46,209 bases of DNA from an uncultured Bacilli bacterium (lineage in GTDB: Bacteria; Bacillota_I; Bacilli_A; RF39; UBA660). Where the stretch lies: contig CANPXB010000010.1 in assembly GCA_947585595.1 (NCBI GenBank), positions 1 through 46,209 on the forward strand, in the 5' to 3' direction. The notes under the pieces were generated by a model. It searched no databases, was not told the DNA's origin, and worked only from the letters and a program-made list of their open reading frames with translations. This document shows, piece after piece, positions 1-8,213 of the stretch. The position numbers were made by a program, and so were the translations under genes. Positions within the stretch are counted from its first letter, which is position 1; each line of letters begins with the position of its first letter.

Positions 1-1125
1 GACTTATTAAAACTTGATATACTAGGTCACGATGATCCAACAGTACTTAGAATGTTACAAGATATATCAGGGATTGATGTAACTAAGATAGATTTAGGTG
101 ACTTAGATACAATGAAGATCTTTACAGGACCAGAAATATTAGGAGTAGATAGATACCAATTAAGAGGTTTAACAGATAAAGATGGACGTAAGTATTGTCC
201 TACAGGAACATTAGGAGTTCCAGAATTTGGTACATCTTTCTTACTAGGAATGCTTGAAGAAACTAAACCAACTACATTTGCAGAACTTATTAAAATATCT
301 GGTTTATCACATGGTACTGATGTATGGCTTGGTAATGCGCGTGATTTATGTACACCAAATGATAAAGGAATTATTGAAGTTCCATTTAAAAATGTTATTG
401 GTTGTCGTGATGATATCATGGTTAACTTAATAGCTTGGGGAATGAAACCTGCTAAAGCATTTAAAATAATGGAATTTGTTCGTAAAGGTAAAGCTTCTAA
501 AGATCCGACTACTTGGGCAGAACATGCAGCAGCAATGAGGGAAGCTAATATACCAGAGTGGTATATTGAATCTTGTCGTAAAATAAAATACATGTTTCCT
601 AAAGCGCATGCAACCGCTTATGTAACATCAGCATTTAGAATAGCTTGGTTTAAAGTTCATCATCCTTTATGGTATTATTGTGCTTATCTTTCTATAAGAC
701 GTGATCAATTTGATATTGAATCAATGATTAAGGGAGCAGACGCCATAAGAAATAAGATTGATGAAATAGATGCAAAAGGAAATAATGCAAGTAATAAAGA
801 GATAGATACTAGAGAAACATTATGTATTTGTTTAGAAATGTGTTTAAGAGGTTTCTATTTTAAGAATATTGATGTTGATAAGAGCGATGGTAAGAAGTTT
901 GTTATTACAGAAGATGAAAAAGGTTTAATTATTCCATTTAGAGCATTAGATGGACTTGGTGATAACGTTGCAGATGCAATTGTTAAAGCTAGAGAAGGTG
1001 GACCATTTATTTCAATGGAAGATTTAAGAGAACGTGGTAAAGTAAATACTAGTTCTATGGAAAAATTAAAAGCATTAGGATGCTTAGATAATTTATCAGA
1101 AAGTAATCAGTTAAGTTTATTTTAA
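1..1125 (+). CDS. polC: DNA polymerase III alpha subunit, PolC type (C-terminal part, 5' truncated)
   Basis: This is the replicative polymerase of low-GC Gram-positives, here only its C-terminal 374 residues. The frame is open from base 1, so the first ATG inside (52) is not the start. Visible landmarks are the KLDILGHDDPT segment just inside the window edge, the FGTSFLLGML and SGLSHGTDVWLGNA segments of the C-terminal palm/fingers region, the helix-hairpin-helix-like stretch around GLGDNVADAIVKAREGGPF and the usual C-terminal tail ending in SLF. PolC works at the replication fork and carries its own 3'-5' exonuclease, which would lie upstream of the window. The stop codon lies inside the terminator hairpin that follows. 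Identification is firm; the missing N-terminal two thirds cannot be judged. Confidence 0.96.
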   Translation, partial: DLLKLDILGHDDPTVLRMLQDISGIDVTKIDLGDLDTMKIFTGPEILGVDRYQLRGLTDKDGRKYCPTGTLGVPEFGTSFLLGMLEETKPTTFAELIKISGLSHGTDVWLGNARDLCTPNDKGIIEVPFKNVIGCRDDIMVNLIAWGMKPAKAFKIMEFVRKGKASKDPTTWAEHAAAMREANIPEWYIESCRKIKYMFPKAHATAYVTSAFRIAWFKVHHPLWYYCAYLSIRRDQFDIESMIKGADAIRNKIDEIDAKGNNASNKEIDTRETLCICLEMCLRGFYFKNIDVDKSDGKKFVITEDEKGLIIPFRALDGLGDNVADAIVKAREGGPFISMEDLRERGKVNTSSMEKLKALGCLDNLSESNQLSLF

Positions 1126-1139
1126 CTGATTCTTTTTTT
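1105..1139 (+). terminator. Rho-independent terminator of polC
   Basis: A perfect 10-bp stem (AATCAGTTAA with TTAACTGATT), loop 1115-1121, is followed by C and seven T. The polC stop codon (1123-1125) is in the 3' arm, so the last codons double as terminator. Confidence 0.88.
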
Positions 1140-1148
1140 GGTCAAAAA

Positions 1149-1171
1149 AAATAAGGTTTAAAACCTTATTT
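1149..1171 (-). terminator. Terminator of the minus-strand gene 1166-1960
   Basis: An 11-bp palindromic stem (AAATAAGGTTT with AAACCTTATTT). On the minus strand it is followed by an A/T run that includes seven U (complement of 1144-1150). It overlaps the TAA stop of the minus-strand gene. It faces the polC terminator, so the two genes have separate terminators. Confidence 0.8.
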
Positions 1172-1960
1172 TACTTTTTCAACACTTTCAAAGACATATT
1201 TTTTATCAGAAGATTCTTTTAATGTAAATTTGTATTTGTCGAATTCCTCTATTTTATCTTTAGGAAATTCCTCTTTTTCTAAATTTTCAACAACTACTTT
1301 TTCACCAGCAGGATCTTTCATATACATGATATTTCCTTCATCATCATAAACATAAGCAATAGCAACAGTTGTTATAACTTTACCATCTTTACTTTCAGTA
1401 CTGATAATTGAGAAGTCCATACTAGCTTCAGAAGTTTCATTATCTTCAATATCATTTTTAGTTATTAAATAGCAGTCAGTATTAACATCATAAATTATAT
1501 CAAAAACATAATTTTCTGGAGCAGGTGTACTAGGAATAGTATCAGCACCAAATAAATCTTTAACAGCTTGTCTAACACTTTCACCACTATAAATACGATA
1601 ATCATTTAAATTACTATATTTACCACTATCACTTAATTGAGTCATAGCAGCAGCATCAATAGTATAGTTAATATCACTATCACTTAAATAAGTAGCAGCT
1701 GTGTAAACAATTTCTTGTTCACTTAAATCTTCATAAGTAGTTTTATCATAAGAGTATAGAACATCAAGACCACCATATGTAGTTGAATAACCTTTAGTTA
1801 AGTTTAAGTAATAAGAACTAATATTAGCTTCAACCTCTGTTTTATTTTCTTTTGTTAATTTATCTTTATTAACAGCTTTAAAACCAATAAAGGCGATTGC
1901 TATTAAAGCAGCGATAATTAATATTAATACAAGTAGTTTTTTGACATCAAATTTTTTCAT
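1166..1960 (-). CDS. Membrane-anchored extracellular protein, function unknown
   Basis: I do not recognise this 264-residue protein. It starts with a short basic N-terminus and one hydrophobic helix (about residues 8-28, rich in Leu/Ile/Ala) that looks like an uncleaved signal anchor. The remaining 230 residues are polar, acidic and without cysteines, so an extracellular domain tethered to the membrane is likely. No catalytic motif is visible. The start ATG at 1960 is supported by GGAAAGAGG on the minus strand. The gene stands alone, convergent with polC and divergent from the amidotransferase gene, with about 100 bp of AT-rich promoter space between. Confidence 0.75.
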   Translation of the reverse strand: MKKFDVKKLLVLILIIAALIAIAFIGFKAVNKDKLTKENKTEVEANISSYYLNLTKGYSTTYGGLDVLYSYDKTTYEDLSEQEIVYTAATYLSDSDINYTIDAAAMTQLSDSGKYSNLNDYRIYSGESVRQAVKDLFGADTIPSTPAPENYVFDIIYDVNTDCYLITKNDIEDNETSEASMDFSIISTESKDGKVITTVAIAYVYDDEGNIMYMKDPAGEKVVVENLEKEEFPKDKIEEFDKYKFTLKESSDKKYVFESVEKVK

Positions 1961-2022
1961 TATTTTAACCTCTTTCCTATTATAAATAATAACATATAAT
2001 AAAAAAATAATCTATATTTTTA

Positions 2023-2031
2023 TGTTATAAT
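2023..2031 (+). promoter_or_regulatory. Extended -10 promoter element
   Basis: TGTTATAAT (TGn plus a perfect -10) lies 29 bases before the amidotransferase gene. No convincing -35 is seen at 17 bp, as is usual for extended -10 promoters. Confidence 0.55.
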
Positions 2032-2059
2032 TAATATACTTATTAGGAGTTGATACTTG

Positions 2060-2731
2060 ATGATGAAAAGAAAAGTTGTAATAGGTATTTTAGCGACTAG
2101 TAATTATATGGTAACTAATGATACTTTTAAAGATACATACCGTTATGGTAATAATTATATTAAGAAAGTATATGAAAACGGAGCGATTCCTTTACTTATT
2201 CCTTACTGTGATGAAGAAGTAATATATGAATCTTTAGAAATGTGTGATGGTTTAATATTACCAGGTGGAGATAGAGTGAGACCAGTTAATTTTAAGGTAA
2301 TAGATTATTTTGTTAAAAATAAGAAACCTATTTTAGGTATATGTTTAGGAATGCAGACATTAGCGATGTATTCAGTTAATCTAGAAAAAGAAAAAAGAAT
2401 AATTAAAAAAATAGATACTAGTAATCATTGGCCGATTGAGTTATTAAGAGATAATAATGAAGCTTTGGCACACTATGATTATATAGATAAAGATTCAAAG
2501 TTATATAAAATATTTGGTCAAGAAAAGATAGAAGTAAATAGTGTTCACAATAATACAATTACGGAAGTTGGTAAGATGTTTAAAGTAAGTATTAAATCAG
2601 AAGATGGTTTAATTGAAGGAATAGAAAATATAGATGATAATAATTTTATTGTCGGTGTACAATTTCATCCTGAGATATTACCTCAATTTAATAATTTATT
2701 TAAAGAATTTATTAGAAATTGTTTAAAATAG
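2060..2731 (+). CDS. Class I glutamine amidotransferase, gamma-glutamyl-GABA hydrolase-like (peptidase C26)
   Basis: The 223-residue protein has the class I amidotransferase triad. The nucleophile Cys is near residue 95 in GICLGMQT, and the His and Glu are in GVQFHPEI near the C-terminus. The SVHNNTI and LPGGDRVRP segments are typical of the PuuD/C26 branch that hydrolyses gamma-glutamyl bonds, for example in gamma-glutamyl-GABA or folate poly-gamma-glutamate. The substrate cannot be read from sequence. A TTG at 2057 and ATGs at 2060 and 2063 are in frame; AGGAG at 2045-2049 makes ATG 2060 the best start. It is a single-gene unit ending at a good terminator. Confidence 0.85.
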   Translation: MMKRKVVIGILATSNYMVTNDTFKDTYRYGNNYIKKVYENGAIPLLIPYCDEEVIYESLEMCDGLILPGGDRVRPVNFKVIDYFVKNKKPILGICLGMQTLAMYSVNLEKEKRIIKKIDTSNHWPIELLRDNNEALAHYDYIDKDSKLYKIFGQEKIEVNSVHNNTITEVGKMFKVSIKSEDGLIEGIENIDDNNFIVGVQFHPEILPQFNNLFKEFIRNCLK

Positions 2732-2732
2732 A

Positions 2733-2760
2733 AAATTATCTTTTTAAAGATAGTTTTTTT
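2733..2760 (+). terminator. Rho-independent terminator
   Basis: An 11-bp stem with one G-U pair, core TATCTTT/AAAGATA, with a TT centre and a T7 tail. It lies directly after the amidotransferase stop. Confidence 0.8.
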
Positions 2761-2802
2761 ATTATAAAAATTTAATAATTTTACGAAAAGATTAGATAAA
2801 TT

Positions 2803-2811
2803 TGGTATAAT
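2803..2811 (+). promoter_or_regulatory. Extended -10 promoter of polA operon
   Basis: TGGTATAAT is a perfect -10 with an upstream TG. It leaves a very short 5' leader before the polA ribosome binding site. The -35 is weak. Confidence 0.5.
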
Positions 2812-2829
2812 AATAAACAGGTGATATTA

Positions 2830-5394
2830 ATGAAGAAAGTAATCTTAGTAGATGGTAATAATTTAATGTTTAGAAGTTATTATGCAACAGCTTATACTGG
2901 TAATGTAATGAAAAACAGTAAGGGTTTTCCAACTAATGCTTTATATGGCTTTTGTCAAATGATGAATAAGATTATTCATGAAGAAAAACCGGAATATATT
3001 GCAGTAGCTTTTGATATTGGAAAGAATTTTCGTAAACAAAAATATGAAACTTATAAAGAGGGAAGAGCAGCAACACCAGAAGAATTAAAATTACAAATGC
3101 CTGTAGCTAGAGAAATACTAAAAGCAATGGGAATTCCTTATTTTGAATTAGAACCTTATGAAGCAGATGATATTATAGGAACATTTGCGAAGATGTGCGA
3201 AGAAGATCCTGAATATGATGCAACGATTATTTCTTCAGATAAAGATTTATTACAATTAATTAGTGATGTTGTAGATGTTAAATTATTAAAACAAAAAGAT
3301 TATATAAGATATAATCCTAAAACTTTTAAAGAAGATTGGGGATTTGAACCAATTAGAATTATAGATTATAAAGCTTTAGCTGGTGATTCATCAGATAATA
3401 TACCTGGAGTTAAAGGAATTGGTGATAAAACAGCAATTAATTTACTTAAGACATATGAAACAATAGAAGATATTTATGAACATATTGATGAAATAAAGGG
3501 TAAGATGAAAGAAAAACTAGTAGAAGATAAAGAGAGTGCTTTTATTAGTAAAGAAATAGCGACGATTTATCGTGATGTACCTTTAAATGTTAAATTAAGT
3601 GAAATAGTTTATAATGGTCCGGATATTATTAGTTTAAATAATATTTATGAAAATTTAGAGTTTTATTCATTAATTAAAAAAAGTGTTTTAGAAGCTAGAA
3701 CGGTAGAAAGCGAAGTAAAATATAAGAATGTTAATAGTTTAGATGATTTAAGTAATTTAGAAGAAGATATATCTTTATATATTGAATGTGATAAAGAAAA
3801 TTATCATAATGGTAATATTATTGGAATGGCCATATGTGATAAGAAGAATAACTATTTTGTTAATAATGCTATTTTAGATGAAGTTATTCCAGCTTTAAAA
3901 AATAAAAAGATTACAACCTTTGATCAGAAAAAGAATTATGTTTTACTTAAAAAAGAAGGATATGAAATTGAAGCTTGTTCTGATATAATGATTGCAGCTT
4001 ATTTACTTAATGAGAATATTAAAGATGATATTGCTTACTTAATGAATAATAAAGGTATGCAAGTTAATTTCTATTCCCAAAGTTTAAAGAATGGTTTTGA
4101 TAAAAAAGATATAGTTGCTAAAGCAAGATTTATTTATGATGTTAAAGATGAATACTTAAATAATTTAGATAAAGAGGAAATGTTAGAACTATATGAAACA
4201 ATAGAGATGCCTTTAATAACCGTACTTGCTAATATGGAATATGATGGGGTTAGAGTAGATGCTGATATTTTAAAGAAAATGAATGATGAGATGGAAGGCC
4301 GTATTAAGGAATTAGAAAAAGAGATCCATGAGGATGCAGGAGAAGACTTTAATATAGGAAGTCCTAAACAATTAGGAGTTATTCTTTTTGAAAAGTTACA
4401 ACTTCCTTTTGCTAAGAAAATACCTAGTGGATATAAAACAGATGTTAGTATTTTAAATAAATTAGTAGATTATCATCCAATTATTCAAAAGATATTAGAT
4501 TATCGTGCTTTAACTAAATTAAAGAGTACATACTTAGAAGGATTAAGTAATTTTATTAAGGAAGATGGAAAGATTCATACCATTTATAAACAGAATTTAA
4601 CAAGAACAGGTAGATTATCATCAGTAGAACCTAATTTACAAAATATACCTGCTAGAGATGAAGAAGGAAGAAAAATAAGAAAAGCTTTCTTACCAGAAAA
4701 TGATTTATTCTTAAGTGCAGATTATTCACAAATGGAATTACGTGTCTTAGCTCATGTAAGTGGATCTAAAGAATTACAACAAGCATTTATTAATGATGAA
4801 GATATTCATACAAGAGTTGCTGCTGATATGTATGGTATTCCAATAGAAGATGTAACTAAGAGTCAAAGAAAGACAGCTAAAGCAGTTATATTTGGGATTG
4901 TCTATGGAATAAGTGGTTTTGGTTTAGGAGAAAACTTAGAAATTAGTGCTAGAGAAGCTAGAGACTTTATTAATAAATACTATGAATTGTATCCTGGAGT
5001 TAAAAGATATATGGATGATATAATTGCTCAAGCATATCAAGATGGATATGTAAAAACTTTATTTAATCGTAAGAGAGTTATAGAAGAACTTAATAATAAA
5101 AACTATATGGTTAGACAAAGTGGAGAAAGAATAGCACTTAATACACCAATTCAAGGAACTTCAGCTGATATAATGAAAATAGCTATGGTTAAAATATTTA
5201 AAGAAATGCAAGATAAGAAATTAAAATCTAAGATGTTATTACAAGTTCATGATGAATTAATCTTTGATGTAGTTAAAGAAGAAAAAGATGTTTTAGAAGA
5301 ATTAGTTAAACGTAATATGGAAACTTGTGTTAAACTAGATGTACCATTTAAAGTTAGTAGTGATTATGGTACAGATTGGTATGAAGCGAAATAG
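2830..5394 (+). CDS. polA: DNA polymerase I
   Basis: This 854-residue family A polymerase handles Okazaki fragment processing and repair synthesis. Residues 1-290 form the 5'-3' exonuclease (VDGNNLMFRSYYA, YEADDIIGT, SSDKDLLQL, DSSDNIPGVKGIG). Residues 300-460 are a 3'-5' exonuclease-like domain in which the proofreading Asp/Glu pair is not apparent, as in other Bacillota. Residues 470-854 are the polymerase, with RTGRLSS, ADYSQMELRVLAH (motif A), KTAKAVIFGIVYG (motif B) and QVHDELIFDV (motif C). The GTG at 2821 is part of the ribosome binding site AGGTGA (2819-2824); ATG 2830, five bases later, is the real start. It is followed after 11 bases by the CDF-like gene and then fpg, a polA-mutM repair neighbourhood. 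Confidence 0.97.
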   Translation: MKKVILVDGNNLMFRSYYATAYTGNVMKNSKGFPTNALYGFCQMMNKIIHEEKPEYIAVAFDIGKNFRKQKYETYKEGRAATPEELKLQMPVAREILKAMGIPYFELEPYEADDIIGTFAKMCEEDPEYDATIISSDKDLLQLISDVVDVKLLKQKDYIRYNPKTFKEDWGFEPIRIIDYKALAGDSSDNIPGVKGIGDKTAINLLKTYETIEDIYEHIDEIKGKMKEKLVEDKESAFISKEIATIYRDVPLNVKLSEIVYNGPDIISLNNIYENLEFYSLIKKSVLEARTVESEVKYKNVNSLDDLSNLEEDISLYIECDKENYHNGNIIGMAICDKKNNYFVNNAILDEVIPALKNKKITTFDQKKNYVLLKKEGYEIEACSDIMIAAYLLNENIKDDIAYLMNNKGMQVNFYSQSLKNGFDKKDIVAKARFIYDVKDEYLNNLDKEEMLELYETIEMPLITVLANMEYDGVRVDADILKKMNDEMEGRIKELEKEIHEDAGEDFNIGSPKQLGVILFEKLQLPFAKKIPSGYKTDVSILNKLVDYHPIIQKILDYRALTKLKSTYLEGLSNFIKEDGKIHTIYKQNLTRTGRLSSVEPNLQNIPARDEEGRKIRKAFLPENDLFLSADYSQMELRVLAHVSGSKELQQAFINDEDIHTRVAADMYGIPIEDVTKSQRKTAKAVIFGIVYGISGFGLGENLEISAREARDFINKYYELYPGVKRYMDDIIAQAYQDGYVKTLFNRKRVIEELNNKNYMVRQSGERIALNTPIQGTSADIMKIAMVKIFKEMQDKKLKSKMLLQVHDELIFDVVKEEKDVLEELVKRNMETCVKLDVPFKVSSDYGTDWYEAK

Positions 5395-5405
5395 GGAGTT
5401 TGTTT

Positions 5406-6311
5406 ATGAAAGAAGTTAGAAAAATAATAATTGTTGATTTAATAATATTATTAATTAAATTAGTTGGAGGATTACTATGTCATTCTTTAACAATGCTTGC
5501 TAGTATGTTATTAGAAGTATCAGTTATACTAGTAAGTTTATTTCTATATAAGAAAAGTGATAATAAAAAATATAAAGGAATTATTAGTTCAGTAATAGGG
5601 TTATTAATTATCTTAAGTGGTTTATTCTTAATATATTATGGTGTAGTTAGTAAAGTTAGAAATACAAGTTGGTTTATTATTCTATTTGTTTTCTTAGTTG
5701 CTATTACAAGATATATTATTTCTTGCTTTAGTACTAATATGAGTTATCAGAAAAAAGAAGGTTTATTAGTTATAGGTAAATTAAATAGTACTGTAGATTT
5801 TGTAACTTATGGAATAGTACTAGGAGCATTAGTTTTAACTAAATTAAGTAGATGGGTTAAGATATTTAAATATGGGGATATCTTAGGAATGATATTAATT
5901 TCTTTATTAGTTATTTATAAAGGAATTAAAGTTATTATTAATAGTTTTAAATACTTAGAAGAAAAGAATAATATTGATCTTGATAGTTATATAAAAGAAG
6001 TAGAAAAGAATAAAGAAATTAAGAGTGTTGAAAAATTAGAGATTAATTCGTATGGAGGATTTAACTATGCGCATCTTAATATTATGTTAAAAGAAGGAGT
6101 AAGTATGATTGATGTTAATTCCTTAGTAATTACTATTCAAGATTATTTACTTAAAATAAGTGATTTAGTTAGAATTAATCTAGTTAAGAAGACAGTAATA
6201 AGAAAAGCCAAAGTAAGGAGTAAAAAAGCAGATGCCAGAAATAGCCGAGGTCGAAACAGTAAGACAAACACTAAGAAAAAGAATACTAAGAAAAAAAATA
6301 GTAAACGTTAA
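5406..6311 (+). CDS. Cation-diffusion-facilitator-like membrane protein with degenerate metal site
   Basis: The 301-residue protein has five to six transmembrane segments in the first 190 residues, then a soluble domain and a very basic tail. The layout and the C-terminal domain (KEIKSVEKLEINSYGGF ... NIMLKEGVSMIDV) resemble cation diffusion facilitators, which export Zn, Fe or Mn. However, the TM2 metal motif (normally D/HxxxD after SLALLAD) reads SLTMLASMLLEVS, and the TM5 HxxxD reads NSTVD, so only one of four ligands remains. It is probably not a normal zinc exporter. The start is ATG 5406 after GGGAG (5394-5398). The last 80 bases, coding for a Lys/Arg/Asn-rich tail, overlap fpg in another frame. 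Confidence 0.6.
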   Translation: MKEVRKIIIVDLIILLIKLVGGLLCHSLTMLASMLLEVSVILVSLFLYKKSDNKKYKGIISSVIGLLIILSGLFLIYYGVVSKVRNTSWFIILFVFLVAITRYIISCFSTNMSYQKKEGLLVIGKLNSTVDFVTYGIVLGALVLTKLSRWVKIFKYGDILGMILISLLVIYKGIKVIINSFKYLEEKNNIDLDSYIKEVEKNKEIKSVEKLEINSYGGFNYAHLNIMLKEGVSMIDVNSLVITIQDYLLKISDLVRINLVKKTVIRKAKVRSKKADARNSRGRNSKTNTKKKNTKKKNSKR

Positions 6312-7050
6312 TGTCTTATATGAAAGAATAATTGAATCAGATATAAATGATTTTAAAAAGAATTTAATTGGTTTAGAATTTAGTGATATTTTAAGAAGGG
6401 GCAAATGGTTATTATTTGATATTGGACCTTATTACTTATGTAGTCATTTAAGGATGGAAGGTAAATACTTTATTAAAGATCATAATGAAGAAATTAATAA
6501 ACATGAACATGTAATCTTTGAATTTGAAGATGGTACGGATTTAAGATATCATGATACAAGAAAATTTGGTCGAATGAATTTGGTTTTAAAAGAAGATTTA
6601 GAAACTGTTGAAGGAGTTCATAAACAAGGTATTGAACCAATTGATCCTAAATTAAGTAAAGAATATTTATATGAAAATTTTCATAAAAAGAAATTACCAA
6701 TGAAGAGTTTATTACTTGATCAAACAATTATATCTGGTTTAGGTAATATCTATGCTGATGAAGTACTATTTGCTTCAGGTATTTATCCCGAAAAATTAGG
6801 GGTAGATATTACAATGGATGAATGTGATAAAATAGTTTCATCTTCAAAAAGAATAATTGAAGAAGCGATTAAATGTGGTGGAACAACGATTAGAAGTTAT
6901 ACCTCTTCATTAGGAGTTACAGGTAGATTTCAACAGAATTTAATGGTTCATAAAAGAGAAGGAGAAACTTGTAAAAATTGTGGAACGATAATAAAAAGAA
7001 TAGTTGTTGGTGGACGTAGTACTTATTACTGTGAAAATTGTCAAAAATAA
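6232..7050 (+). CDS. mutM: Formamidopyrimidine-DNA glycosylase (Fpg/MutM)
   Basis: A base-excision repair glycosylase/AP lyase for oxidised purines such as 8-oxoguanine. The N-terminus MPEIAEVETVR supplies the catalytic Pro (N-terminal after Met removal) and Glu. RRGKWLLFD contains the conserved Lys, SGLGNIYADEVLF is the helix-two-turn-helix DNA-binding region, and the C-terminus is a Cys4 zinc finger (CKNC ... CENC). At 272 residues it is full length. The catalytic proline fixes the start at 6232, so the overlap of 80 bases with the upstream gene is real. It is transcribed with polA, consistent with coupling of excision and repair synthesis. Confidence 0.96.
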   Translation: MPEIAEVETVRQTLRKRILRKKIVNVNVLYERIIESDINDFKKNLIGLEFSDILRRGKWLLFDIGPYYLCSHLRMEGKYFIKDHNEEINKHEHVIFEFEDGTDLRYHDTRKFGRMNLVLKEDLETVEGVHKQGIEPIDPKLSKEYLYENFHKKKLPMKSLLLDQTIISGLGNIYADEVLFASGIYPEKLGVDITMDECDKIVSSSKRIIEEAIKCGGTTIRSYTSSLGVTGRFQQNLMVHKREGETCKNCGTIIKRIVVGGRSTYYCENCQK

Positions 7051-7082
7051 AAAGAAATATTTATATTAGATATTTCTTTTTT
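7051..7082 (+). terminator. Terminator of the polA-fpg operon
   Basis: A perfect 10-bp stem AAAGAAATAT/ATATTTCTTT, loop 7061-7069, with T-run. A-rich flanks allow it to work on the opposite strand too, for the convergent gene 7083-7484. Confidence 0.8.
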
Positions 7083-7484
7083 CTATATGTTAGTTAAAAA
7101 GATACTATTAATACCTTGTTTTAGATATTTAAAAATTTCTACTTTAGTTAAAGGTATTTCATATTTAGTAAGTCCTACTTTATATGTTCCATTTAAAATA
7201 CGATTATATAATTTAGAAACAAATTCATATTGAGGAGTACTATGATCTATTTCATCAGTAAATAATAAATCACCTTCAGCATCATAAAATAACATTAAAG
7301 CAATACTTAAAGACATACATTTATGATCGATAATTTTACTTGGAATTATAAAACCATCATCCCAGTTATATTGACTGACATAACTATATAAAGTTTCTTC
7401 ATCAGTAATATTATCTATTTCTTTTAAAACTTCATTTCGATCTTCACAATCATATAATAACTTATCAATTAAATCGTTATTCAT
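7083..7484 (-). CDS. DUF4274-like protein
   Basis: A small acidic cytoplasmic protein (133 residues) without signal or membrane segment. The YNWDDGFIIP segment followed by a short helix and MLFYDAEGD is the pattern I associate with DUF4274, a family of unknown function often found near polymorphic toxin or immunity genes. No catalytic residues stand out. An in-frame GTG at 7490 exists, but ATG 7484 sits seven bases after AGGAAG on the minus strand and is preferred. The gene is convergent with fpg and divergent from the operator-bearing cassette. The DUF4274 assignment is from memory of the motif and is moderately sure. Confidence 0.6.
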   Translation of the reverse strand: MNNDLIDKLLYDCEDRNEVLKEIDNITDEETLYSYVSQYNWDDGFIIPSKIIDHKCMSLSIALMLFYDAEGDLLFTDEIDHSTPQYEFVSKLYNRILNGTYKVGLTKYEIPLTKVEIFKYLKQGINSIFLTNI

Positions 7485-7538
7485 CTTCACTCTTCCTATT
7501 CTATATTAATTATAATATAAAAAATAATTAAAAGATAC

Positions 7539-7586
7539 TCTAGTTAAACTAGAATTCTTTTTTTATTTTATTCTAGTTAAAATAGG
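7539..7586. promoter_or_regulatory. Paired palindromic operators upstream of gene 7636
   Basis: Site 1 (7539-7553) is the perfect 7-1-7 palindrome TCTAGTTAAACTAGA. Site 2 (7572-7586) is the imperfect TCTAGTTAAAATAGG. Centres are 33 bp apart, three helical turns, so both face the same side of the DNA. Site 2 abuts the -35 hexamer. The same pair, with the same 33-bp spacing, recurs at 9247-9294. The XRE regulator encoded just downstream is the natural candidate to bind. Confidence 0.8.
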
Positions 7587-7615
7587 TTGTTTAATTTTAA
7601 AGATATTTATATATT
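7587..7615 (+). promoter_or_regulatory. Promoter of the first exported-protein gene and the XRE regulator
   Basis: TTGTTT, 17 bp, TATATT. The -35 begins on the base after operator site 2. If transcription starts about 7 bases after the -10, the operators are centred near -43 and -76, which is activator rather than repressor geometry. Confidence 0.65.
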
Positions 7616-7635
7616 GAGTTTATGAGGTGCAATGT

Positions 7636-8187
7636 ATGAAAAATAAAATAAAAAAACTAGATAAGAAAATGATAGTTATTATAGTAGGAATAGTTTTATT
7701 AATAATAGTTTTAAGTATTATAGTTTTAAGTAAAGATAATAGTAAAAGTAATAATAAAGATAATCAAGTAAATAATGAAGTACTTAAAGAAACATCTTAT
7801 ACATTAGATGAAATATATGAATTAATATCAACTGGTGCTTATTACAAAACAGAACTTAAAGATTGTGATGAATGGATTGAATTTAATTATGTTTTAACTC
7901 ATTTTTATGAATACTTTAGTAAAGATACAAATTTTATGATCTATAACAAAGTATTAAATCCTTTAGATAATAAATTAGAAGATGATATTGATACAATTAT
8001 GATTAATTATGATGAATATATGAAGATTACAACTAGTAGTGAAAGTAGTACTGCTTATGATATAGAAGTGGGTGAGAAATGGTTAAATGATGAAGTGAGA
8101 AAAACTAAATACAGTCAAGGATTTATGATAAATGTAGCAGCTAGAAGTACTTTAAGTAGTTGCGATATAATTAACAAATGTATATAA
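7636..8187 (+). CDS. Signal-anchored exported protein, paralogue of 9346-9966
   Basis: No family is recognised. The 183-residue protein has a basic N-terminus, a transmembrane helix at about residues 12-32, a Lys/Asn/Ser linker, and then a domain of about 130 residues. That domain is clearly homologous to the one in gene 9346: SYTLDEIYELIS, THFYEYFSKDT, NTIMI-YDEY-KIT in the partner, and AAR ... SC ... IN ... C near the C-terminus. The two conserved cysteines could form a disulfide outside the cell. An in-frame GTG at 7627 is part of the ribosome binding site GAGGTG; ATG 7636 is the start. The XRE regulator follows after 26 bases, so the two are co-transcribed. Confidence 0.75.
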   Translation: MKNKIKKLDKKMIVIIVGIVLLIIVLSIIVLSKDNSKSNNKDNQVNNEVLKETSYTLDEIYELISTGAYYKTELKDCDEWIEFNYVLTHFYEYFSKDTNFMIYNKVLNPLDNKLEDDIDTIMINYDEYMKITTSSESSTAYDIEVGEKWLNDEVRKTKYSQGFMINVAARSTLSSCDIINKCI

Positions 8188-8213
8188 TAAAAAACTAAAT
8201 AAGGAGTGTCTTT

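Noticed and set aside
2821-2829. GTG/TTG starts a few codons before the ATG in many genes (for example 2821, 5400, 7627, 10029, 13068, 42827, 44613)
   Set aside because: These triplets are part of or next to GGTG-type ribosome binding sites; the following ATG (or GTG at 44622) is correctly spaced and is used instead.
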